From NCBI GenBank assembly GCA_030549495.1, contig JAUIRK010000970.1:124001-188000 (forward strand): a stretch of 64,000 nucleotides of DNA, given 5' to 3'. The stretch comes from Nectonema munidae. Taxonomy: Eukaryota > Nematomorpha > Nectonematoida > Nectonematidae. A program made the translations under genes and the position numbers. Position 1 is the stretch's first letter. Each line of letters starts with the position of its first letter. The notes under the pieces are model-generated. The model searched no databases and was not told the DNA's origin. It worked only from the letters and a program-made list of their open reading frames with translations. Positions 37,801-49,800 of this stretch are shown here, piece after piece.

Positions 37801-40800
37801 CTCACAGCGCATATTTTTTCGGCCGAAAATACAGATTACTTATTTTAATTGCAGTTTTGAAAATGCTTGTAAACCCTTATCGCTAAAATTTTTATTGGCA
37901 CACGTTGAGCATATGCATCCTGTGCTTGATTTTGTTTTGTTTGTTTTTTTACTTTTTTCATCGATTTATGTTTTTACATAAATATTTAGACTATTTAAAT
38001 GATTTAATCCAATTTTTACTTCTTGAAGAATGAGTGATAATAAAAATAAAACAAAAAGTCGCTACGACAACTGTTTTATAGAAGAATGGATTCAAAAATT
38101 TCAATTTATTATTACTAAATCCAAATTAGGTTCTTCTCATGCATTTTGTCGTACTTGCAAAAAAAAAAGCATAAAAAATTTTTAGGGTCCATGGGTCGTT
38201 TTTGAAAAAAAGTCTACCGCTTTGGTCTTCTCTGAGGTTGGCACTATGGACTACAAATGTAGATACTTGATCAGTGGTCTGACATCTTCAACAAAAAAAA
38301 ACAAAAAAAATCTAATTTTATCATCAATCAAACACGTGTCATTGCATGAAAGGGAGGGGGAGAGAGAGAGAGAAACAGAAAGTGCGCTTCTCTTGCTTCC
38401 TTTCCTCATTTGCAATTTTTTTCACTAACTAACACACCTGAACAATTTTTGACAGTAGATGAAAAACTTCTACCATGCAGAGGTAAACTACCAGGAAAAT
38501 TGTACTTAACAAGAAAGCAAAAAAAGTTTGGTCTGAAAATTTTTTGGGTTTGTAAAGTCAAGACATGATTTGGTTTTTAATTGTCACTTGCATACGGTGG
38601 TAAGCAAGGAGAAAGAAACTTTTCTGAAAAAACTGTTATGAAGTTTTTCCCTATTCGTGAAGGGCTATTTTCATTTCCTCAGACTTTTTTCTTAATCCTA
38701 ATCTAACTATCTGTCTACATATCTAGACAAGGCTTACAAAAACTATGATATAATGATTTCTATAAAATTTTACAATTCCCGGTCTTATGACGATGAAAAA
38801 AAATAAATATATTTTGATTACACCAAAAAAAAATTCAAAATAAATTGTTATTTTCATATTTTTCTATAAAAAACCTATTTTACCTAACTGTCTACATATG
38901 TAGACAACATATTTTTTTCTAGTTTATTAAATTTAAAAATTATTTTTATGCAATTTATTCGGTTTTTCTCAATATGGAATGATAAAAGAGATAGAAATTC
39001 CAAAAACTATTTCCAATCCTAAAAAATGTGATATTCAGGATGTAAAAAATCAACAAGAACTTTATGCACCAAATGTGAAAAAGCTGTTTGTTCTCAACAA
39101 CAAAAACTACAATTTTGTGCTTTGAATGTCAATAAATTTCTTAATTTTTCTTAATTTCATTTTATTGGTTAGAGGTCTTCTACAATTGTTTCTAACCTAA
39201 CACGTAAAGAAGGCTGATGCTTAGTTTCTATATGTCTACACTTGTAGACTTATGGGTAAAATATGGTGGTTGATTTGCCAGGTAAATTAGGGTAACTGTT
39301 GAATATTTTTACAAAATCTCGCGCGAACTCACTAAATAATTGATTGTGAATTTGACGGTGTCATTTATTTTGATGATCAATCAAATATGCCAATCAATGC
39401 CAAATATATGAACTTGAACATATATTTAAAATTTCACATTTTTTTGGTTAATATTGTCTTAATTTATTTAATATGTCAACTTTTAGTGGTTAATTCACCC
39501 AAAATATTTTACCTGTCAGTAAATTAGCTTTCACAGGTGACTTAAAATGGCAAACACCTTTTTTCATTATATTAAAATAAACTTATCCATACACAACAAA
39601 TCGAACATGCTCAATTTAGATTCTGTAGGTACTTTTGTCACTCAAGATTTAAATTTCAGATACTGTTTAACTTTGATTCATTTGTGGTAAGATATTTTTT
39701 CATAATTTTTGAATAATTTTTGTCCCATTTAGCAAATTGACCTTTCTCTATTTCAGCATGACATTATTTTTGTCTATATATACACATGTAATGAATACTA
39801 CATTTCATTGTGGTTAAAATGGTTATATATTTACTTAGTTCAATACTACCTTGACTTTTATATATTGCACAACCAATAAAATAACTTTCTTTCTTGATAT
39901 AGTAATGATTTTATCCACCTCATATATAGGGAATGGACCAAATTTCTACTCAAAGCAACCTTAGATCATGTTTGCTAAAAACTCATAATAAATTTATAAA
40001 TTTTAGTTTCTCATGAAATTTTTCAATAATACCCTATAGATGTGTTATATATTTTAATATATTTATTGATAAATAATAAATTTTGCGATAAAATTTTTAT
40101 AAATAAAATTAACATTTTCAGCTAATCCAACTAAATCGAGCACTATTAGCCCTCCTTTGTTTGATTCTTGTTTTCTTATTTTATCCTTCCCTTAGTCTAC
40201 TAATTAAAAGAGGCAGCTTTGAACTATAAATCTCAATCCGACCTTACAAATACACGTTTAGCTTCTAGTCTACTTCATTTTCCTATACTTTATATGGTAT
40301 CTAATTTTGCTCTTAATTCTAAACTGATCATACCTTGGTACCTATACTTTTATCAGAATTTCATTTTGTGCAATCTATGTTCGAAAAAACCTTTTCAGAG
40401 ATTTATTTAACTCAGAATTTAAGCGATTTCATAACTTTTCTATTGAAGAGAATAAACCTAGCATTACATCTCGCCAGTTTCTCCATCCCGCTTGTTTCCT
40501 TCTATTTCAAGATATCGAAAGTTTCTTGCTCTGTTTATTGTCTGACAATCTACATTTGTGCTATCTATAAATATATGAAGTCTACAGACTTCTAATTCCA
40601 TTTTAATGGTAACTTTCATCTTTTCTGATATAGCTTTAAACCTACAAGAATGATATCTTACTTTGAAAAATGATTATATTATTTTACAGTTAGCTCTTAA
40701 CTCCTAATAATCTTGTAATTATCCATCGCGACTTCTATTAAATTGCTTACCGCTCTAGATAAGAAGAAAATGATCAATTAGTATATAACTAGCGCATTGT

Positions 40801-43800
40801 TTAATCCTGTACTTTCTCCGTAAAAAGTTTGTCATCTTTGTATGCCACTTTACAGAAATAGTATCAGACGAAGTAACCTAAAACAATTTTGTTAACAACA
40901 GATTATCTAACAATAACTCGTTAGTTAGCTATAGTTAAGTTAAATAGTTAGTTATTCAGATTGCCAATTAATTAATTAATCCCTTAATTAATTTTTCTTA
41001 ATTAGTTCCTTAAAATTAATTAAGTGACTTTAGCTAATTTTTTTTATGTCAATTCGTCTAAAACTAACAGAAGTGGAGAAAGATTTTCAAAAATTAGCAA
41101 CACGAAAACTTTATAGAAAACCAATACAGCAAACTTCTAAAAGTGTATAGAACTTGAAATCTGTAAAATTATTCAAAAATTTATTTCTATAAAATGGGGT
41201 TTTTCAAGAAATTTTTTCATTTTATTTTTAAGGTGGCTTTTGTCGTGTGGGCTCTTGCCCTAAATACTTTCAGACATCATTTTGTCATGAGGAACACAAA
41301 AATTATTCTTGTAAAAATACCTATCAAATAAAGAAGAGTGAACTGTTTTCAAAATGTATCACTAGGATATTCTTACTTCAATACTGTGGGAAATGGTATT
41401 CGCTTCCATGCCTTCACTCCAGTCATTCAATCTCTCTTTTATTTGAGAATATTCTCGAAAAGTTTTCAGATTTTCTTTTACACTTTTGCTTATGAGATTA
41501 TATTCGCATTGAATTTTTTTCCAATAATTTTTCTTCTCTTTAATCATTTCCTCCCAATCACTGACATCTATTTTAAATGAAATAAAAATTGAAATAAATG
41601 AGTTTTAAAATTGGAAAATAATAACTCATTTTTTGCAACTTTTCAAATTATAAATATTAGAATTAAAACATGATAATAACTATGCAGAATGTTTAACAAA
41701 ATTAGACACCAAACTCAAACTAAAAAAGGGGTCTATGTCCCCCACCCAATTTTTTTTTCCAATTTTTAATTTTTTTTCTTTACTGATTAAAAAATTACTT
41801 CAATTAAGAATTGGAAAAAACAGATTTCAGATGCTTCCACATTAATTATTATTAATTAGAAAATATACTCAATATATACAGCGATGCACTTGTACAATTT
41901 CTTTCACTTATTTACTCATTTATCTTCAAATCTTTCTTATTTTAGTTTAGCGTAGAAAAATAACTCATATAAAATAGTTTGTAATCAGGATATTATTCTA
42001 GTTGTATACATTGAAAGGTAATAATTTAGTGGAATTTGGTCAAAAATCCTTGAATAGTAATACAATTAAGTGAAAAAAATATAGTAATACATTTAAGTTT
42101 TTTTTATTATCTACATAAATAAATAAAAAATTTAATTACACTCTTTTTTCAAAGAAATTAAATTTCTCTGAACAAAAGTGTGGGTTTCCAATTTTCTTCT
42201 CACTTTTGTTCATATAGGCAAATTGGTCAAATAAAGTATTTTAATTATAAAGAGTAAAAAGTTAGGTTTAAAGTGAAGTTTTTCTTTCGATAGTTAAACC
42301 AGATATACGTATACATGGATAGATGAATATTTTTAGATAAAGTTAGTTAAAACTTATTTGATTGATTACAAAGCTAATTTGTCGCACTTTAATTGGTCAG
42401 AACTGAGGAAAAATTTAGTTACATTTAATAAGTAAATTAGTAAAGGCCCTTTGTTCAAAAATTGACTAATGAATTAGTAAAGGTACCGTGGAGTGTTTTC
42501 ATCGAGAAGGCACAATTGCGCCGCTGGTATCGAACTATGAGGAAAGTGGGCTTGATATGGGATCTAACTCAATACCTTGAGTTATCGAAACCCAGAATCT
42601 AACCAACCTTACTCACGCTTACTTTTACCAGTTCTTACTTACTTTATTTACACTTACTTACTAATGAATTAGTTAGGTTTATCAGATCGAAAATATAACT
42701 TACCAGCAAAACTGGTAAAAAGTTAAGCCCACGTATTGATTATTAAGTTAAGTTTGTTTGTGACGTTGGCACCCATTCTTTCGGATATCATGGCCCGTTT
42801 GGAATGCTGAGTCCAGGTCTACCTGGACCTTCCATCCCACTAAACGCAAACCGGCCCTTGATACTGCATAACTATAACTTGATATATATATAATTTTACA
42901 AGGATGTATCTTTCAAATATATAAATACAGCTGAGTGAACTATACAATCCTAACGCGAACGCTCTCAATTTGGGAAACAATCTTAATATCTAGTGATAGC
43001 TTGATTACTAGCAAGGTTAGAATCCGGTCGGCAGAGCACTACCTAACCGTAAAAACCTTTGAATTCTTCAGAGGAAGAAAATCAAGATAAAAAACCGGCA
43101 CCACGGAATGTAGCCTGTTCCTAAATAAAAGAATATGATTATAAAGAGATATTCTACAAAAAAATATACAGAAGTTAGGAGTCATTCAATACCCTATATA
43201 TGTTATTAATAAATAGTATTTGATACATATTATAAAGGTTAAGAAATGTATGGACAACTTAGGGCATGCTAGGTTAGGAACAACCTACCCCTGGAATTTG
43301 ACTCCATCCCATATATACATGATATGAGTATATATGTTATCTCTCGGATATATATTTTACAATAGAAATATATAATCGGTCCTACAAGTAGACTCCTGCA
43401 GAGGCCAGATTACGGACTATGTCTAACTTAGCTCCTACCACGAATCTGTTTTGGGACTTATACCTTGTGCCAATCCTAAATTTAAGCAGGTGAGAATTCA
43501 GAAAAAAACAGAACTATATCGCAGAATTCCCTATTGCCGGGGTCTATTGTATATGGGTACGGGTAATCCCCCAAGAACGCTTCAGCCTGAGTTTGGATGA
43601 GCTCCCAAGCTTGGCATGGTTGTTGGCAATACTTATGTGTCCTTAGTTGTTCAAATTAAAAAAAATTAACTATAAAAGTTGTGAAGCACACTTATTGACT
43701 TAAGTAAGTAAGTAAGTAAGTAATTTATTTGAGAAAAACAATATGTTCGAGGAAAAAAAAAAAAAAAATCTATCTATATGCAATAATATTATAACTAAAA

Positions 43801-46800
43801 CTTATGTAAAGCTGTGTGTGTGGATTACAGTAGTTTGTAGAAAACCGTTAAAGTAATCCCACAAAAACTAGTTTAAAAAAATATAATAAAATGATAAAAA
43901 CACATGTATATAAATAATCAAATGGTAGTACACTAATATGTGGAACAAACAAAGCAAAATTTGTTAGAGCAAGAAGGAAGAGAGAGGTATTGAGAGAGGA
44001 ACCAGAGTCTTGATATAACTTTAAACTTAGGAATCGAATTATCACATTCGCCTAACAACCATCTATGGTTTTCATAAAAACTTACAACTTTAAATCTGAC
44101 AGACAATTTAGAGGAGGCTAGTCTGTAGTTTGGCTTGTTGACTACAATTGGAAATCTCAACGAATAGGTAGTCTTAATAGTATAGGTGATGAGATTCAGA
44201 AATAATCTGTGATTTGAGTTGAGATTTGATAAAAGAAAAACACCAACTTTTTGATGGAAAATATCATGTATCTTGAGGAGATTTAACCGTAGGAAAAGTT
44301 GATTTGTATGAGACAATCTAGGGCTTCCAGAAACAATTCTGACGGCTTTTTTATAGATAATTTCCAAAGATGACAAATTGCAGTGTCCAAAATTGATGAG
44401 ACTATATGAGAGGTGAGGAAGAAACAGAGTTTTCAGAAGAATCAATAGAATTTGTGGTGGAAAAAACTTTTTAGTGTATTTTAAAATACCAGTAATTTTA
44501 CTAAGCTTGGTAGATAGGAGGGAAATATGAGATTGGAAGTCAAGCTTATTATCAATGTTTAAGCCGAGTAGATTAATATTAGAGACAACTTTCAAACCTT
44601 CATCAATAAAAACATTGGAGTCAGTATAAGGCTTCTTCGAAAATAACATGGCTTTAGTTTTCGTATTATTGATACTCAAAAAATTGTTAAAGATCCACTG
44701 CTTAACTTTCTCGAAATGATAGTGGAAAGAAGCGCTTGTATCAGAAGAGAGAGGAAAGAGAAGGGTAATGTCATCAGCGTATAAAAGGAATTTAAAAAAA
44801 GGAGAGGACTGGAAAATATCATTCATGTAAATTATAAAAAGTAGAGGGCCAAGAATGGATCCTTGAGGAACCCCTCTGTTTAAAACGAGTGTGGGAGAGG
44901 TGGATTGTTGGAATTCAACATAATGTTTTTTTCCTTTCAAATAAGAGCTAAAAAACTTAAGTGTAGCATCATCAAATCCATACATACAGAGCTTTTCCAG
45001 TAAAATTTTGTGTGAAATAGAGTCAAAAGCTTTTGTTATGTCAAGGAAAATGGCCCCAACATCAAATTTATCTTCATGATGAGAAACAATGTAGTCAAGG
45101 AAAGAAGAGTGTAGAAGTTCCGCTGAAAAACCTTTTCGAAAGCCAAACTGATTATTAGATAGCAAATTAATATCTTCAAAAAAAACAGACACTTGTGAAA
45201 GAATTAACTTTTCAAATATTTTTGCAATAACAGGCACAATGGATATAGGCCTGAAACTTTTCAAGTCGATTTTTTCACTCTTTTTGGGGATAGGCAATAC
45301 TCTGTTAAGTTTTAAAACTCCTGGAAACATACAATTCTCCAAACATTTATTGAAACAAAGAGAGAGAGGATGAGACAAATAGGAACTAACAAGTTTGATA
45401 TGATTAATGCTGATTCCATATGCATCTTTGGAATTATTATTCGGTATTGCATGAATAGCTTTTTCAACTTCTTCAAAACTACCTTTTTCAAGCTTGAAAG
45501 TTTGAGCATTATAGTGAGGAATAGAATCATAACTCATGTTGGAATCATCAGCTAAAGGTAATGTGAAACTTTCAACAAGTTTTTCAGCAATTACAGAAGG
45601 ATCAGAAACAATATTGCCATTTATTGACACTGCTTTTACATCTTTTTCATCGGAACCAATCAGATTTCTCACTTTATTCCAAACATTTCTGGAACTCACA
45701 TTGTTCGAAAAAAAATCTTTATAATATTTCTTCTTCAAAAAAGCAATCTTGTTTTTTACAGTATTTCGTAATCTTTTATATTCAAGTGCTAATGTTGGAT
45801 TATTTTTCGCTTTTTTAGCCTTTTTGTAAAGGTCATCACGTTTTTTGATCAAGTTTATTACATCAAAAGTTATCCAGCAACTTCTTTTGACTTTATATTT
45901 AGAAAGTTTTTGAGAAGTGAAATGTTTAGTCGATGAAGAAATCATAGAAGTCAATCGTTGAATAAGTGAGCTCAAAATAGCTTCAGGAGAAGTTTTATTA
46001 CTATCACAATTACAGCTCCAATCAAACTTAAAATACTCATTAACAAAAGCTATCTTATTGAAAAAACTACACTTTGACTGCTTAGCAACAGCTTTAGAGT
46101 AAGAGCGTAATGATAACAGTATCGGAAAATGATCTGATATATCTTCTTCCAGAATAAAAGTTTCTAAATCTGAAAACGATTGAGGAATTATAAAATTGTC
46201 TATAATTGTTCCTGAAGACGGCCTTGTGGGAGAATTTATACAAAATTTGAAGCCATTAGAGTATAAAATATTTAGAAAATCTGAGGTTTTACTACTACAA
46301 AGAGAAATGTCTAAATTAAAATCTCCAAGAAAAATATTCAATTCAGAACTTTTGCTTTCTGATAAAATTTTATCTATATAAGAGTTAAAAAATTCTAAGT
46401 TTTCTATGGAATTGTTAGGCAATCTATAAATGTTGTGCATATTTAAAAATTTTTTACCCGGCATCAATATCTTGATAACAAAAAGTTCAAAATTATTTTG
46501 AAAGACAACCTTATCAGTAACTTCAAAGTCATAGTTATCATTGATGAAAAAAGCAAGCCCACTATGAAGAGAAAGATTACTAAAATAATTGATAAAATTA
46601 TAACCTTTAATTTTGAATGGAATATCGTGATAATTCCAACACTCTTGAAGGCAAAGAAAGTCTATCTCGCGTTTGAAATAATTTGAAAATTTGGAGAACA
46701 GTAATTCAACCATATCAAAATTACAAATCAAAGATCTAACATTTAAGCTAACTATATTAATGAGATTCCTGTCAGCTAACCAAATATCTGTAGAATGATT

Positions 46801-49800
46801 GCTATCTGAAAAGAGCCTTAAGCTAGGAGTGAATGAATTTGTTGGAAAAATTTGAGATAATTCTGAATGATTTAACAATGGATTAAAATTTAAAGTGGAT
46901 AAAAAGCATCATCAGAACTCATCATAGGCAGTGTTCAATTTAACCTTTTCAATTTCCCTTTGAACAAAGGGGCACTTGAAGTCAAGTGCGGAATGATTTA
47001 TACTCTCTAAGCCATTGTGTTTACAAGTGGTACACTTCAAGTTACTACTAGAATTACATGTATTACCATTATGAGATCCTGAACAGTATCTACATACTGA
47101 AGATCTACTACACTGAGAAGCTTTATGGCCAAAAAGGCAGCAATTAGAACATTGCTTAAAAAGAATATAAGGGTATAACTTGTACTTTTCAAAATTAAGA
47201 TATAGAAAAAACCCGTTATCTGCTAAATATTTGTATACTTTTGTAGATAGAGAGAAAACTAAAATTTTCCGATTATTGGTCTTCAAATTTCTGGAGAAAA
47301 TGAGATTGAAAACTTCCCCTTCATCTATTAACTTTTTAAGATTAGGATTTTTCAAAAAAATGGAATTCAATACTTCGTCATTGTTCACATCACAATCGAC
47401 ATTCAAGCTAACTTTTGGTGAAACTTTTTTAACAAATTCAATTTTAAAATTTTCAGTTGATAACTTGTTAGAAGCTATCATCATATTTTGTGAGTCGTTA
47501 AATTTGAAACAATATTTTTTCTTGAGGTGTTTGAAAGAACTAACCTGAACATCCTTAAGGAGTTCAGAAGACTTTTCTACCAAATTCTCAGAACCAATTT
47601 TGGGAACGAAAAAACAGTAATTATTTCTCTTATTTACTACGTCAGCGTACGTTACTTTTTTTTTAGATTGAGGGACATTTTTATTTTCAACAGGTGAATC
47701 GATTTTTTTTTCTATTTTTTCAACTTTTTGAATCAACTGTTCTATTTTAGTTACGAGAGGAATATCGCCAATGTTACTATTTGAACTAGAATTAGAAATA
47801 AAAGCATCTTTATTTTCAGTTTTTCTATTTCTACAGCCGCAACAAATATAATTCATACCAAGGGATAAATACTTATCGAAAATTTTATTGAACCCTTTTT
47901 GCAAACCTATACAAAAATAACAGAACCAACTGTCACAAATGAAACACTGCAGCATGTGTTCTGAGCAATCATCATGAGAGTTATTTTCTGAAACATCTCT
48001 TGAACAAGTTTTACAAACCCAGTCACTCATAAAAATACAGAAAAATTAAGAAAAACTTAAGAAAACGAAAAATGTCACAGATAGGTAAAAAACCTAAATT
48101 TTTAAAATTCTAAAATAAAACTTTAAAATAAATTTTAATGTTAAATAACTAAAAAAAAAATTAATAAACAAAATTTATTAAACTAAAGTTTAGATAAAAT
48201 AACAAAAGACAGCCCTGTTAAACTTGGATGGATAGGGTTAGGATTAATTAATATGATTTAATATGACTTAATGAACAATATTCATAATACTTTTTTCCAA
48301 AATTAAAGTTTTTTAATGTTTTGTTTTAAGGATGGATGTCTTTAAGAAACAACATGAAATATATCGTGAAAATTTAGTATTCAAAAATATAAATCTACAT
48401 TTAACGCCATCAAACCTTTGTATACTTCAAATGATGCCTTCTCTCTATCTTCATGAGTGCATAATGTGTTTGCTTTTCTAATAAAGTTAGTGAAATCAAC
48501 AAAATCAGCTTAACTAATCTAACTAGTAAGCGATACTAATTTTTATTTGTATTAAGCTTTATCAATGCAAACTATCCGCATAAAAATTTAGAAGGAAAGA
48601 TACACAATTTTGAGCAGACTAAAAACAAAATATATTTAATATTTCTTTGCCTTTTTTTGGTTTGAAATATAAAAATATATTCATTAGATAAATGGTTTTA
48701 AAACAGACTTTATATAAAACACTTCAGTAGTGTTATTGGCACAAAAAATATTAAAAATTTTGGAAAAATCAACAAATAATTAAGGTGTTATATCATTTAT
48801 CTGATTATTATAAGCAAATAAAATGTTTACTTTTAGGATATTTGCAATAGAATAGTTAAAAGTCAACATTTTCTTTGTAATGCATATCCAAAAAATACGC
48901 AAAAAATGGTAATGATTAAAAATACGTTTTCTACCTGTCTCCTTATCCTTAAACAATATGTATTCGGAATAACTAGTACACCTTTTCTTTAATCCATTTA
49001 GTACCAATGTTTCCAAAGCGACTTCTTAATTCATATTTAATATGATTTAAAACAAGAGTTCAATGCGTTTTTTTGTAACATTGGTACAAAATGCGTTTAA
49101 ACGAGGCAAAAACAACAAAAGAAGGCATGCAAGTACTCAACAAGTGCACAATGGGCAAATGCAGCACGCAACGCGTTTATTCGTTTAATATCAGTGATAG
49201 ATAAATGGAGGGCAGATGATATTCAGTTGTTAACTAAAATCCATAGAAATTCAATAAAATCGTCTTCTTGGTATCGTACTTTATAATCCGTTTAATACTA
49301 ATGATACAACAATGGACATCAGCGTTCGTTTAATACTAATGGTCCAAAAATGGACAACATACGAGGTCTGATTTTTAACTAATAGAAATTTTATAAAGTT
49401 TTCTGTCTTGTCTGCTACTCACTTTTCTTTAATACTAATGATCGAAAAATTGACAACACACAATGTCCAGTTTTTAACTAAAATCAATAGAAATTTTATA
49501 AAGTTGTCTGTTTTGTCTGCTACTCGGGTTCGCTAATAATCCAAAAATGGACAACAGACGATGTCTGGTAAAATCAATAAAAATTCAATAAAATCGCCTG
49601 CTTTGACTGGTACGGGATATTAAATAAAAAAAAGCATTACTTTTTGAAGACTTAATTTCTTTATTTTCCAAGCTGGCTACCTTCGGGAGAAACTTGGTGT
49701 CATTCGAGATCTCATTCGCATACTTCTCAATCATGAATTCACGCAAAACGATTTCATCAGCGCAAGTATACTCAGATTCCCAGTTCTTAAGCTTTGCTTG

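Larger units (their letters stand above)
43703..48220 (-). mobile_element. Nearly full-length CR1/Jockey-group LINE, both ORFs open
   Basis: Minus-strand element with ORF1 (48030-46912), ORF2 (46911-43933), a ~210-bp 3' UTR and a 3' tail of five TTAC repeats ending near 43703. The 5' end is set near 48220 by the end of LINE-like text and is approximate. There is no poly(A), as usual for CR1-like elements with microsatellite tails. Open frames over 4 kb mark it as the youngest large element here. It lies in the 8-kb nesprin intron, in the gene's own orientation. Confidence 0.9.

Noticed and set aside
40219-40595. Two overlapping plus-strand frames
   Set aside because: They lie in the non-coding core shared with 16650-17690, where the inverse copy does not keep them.
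42760-43640. Possible rRNA fragment in the GC-richer stretch
   Set aside because: No recognisable conserved rRNA segment on either strand.
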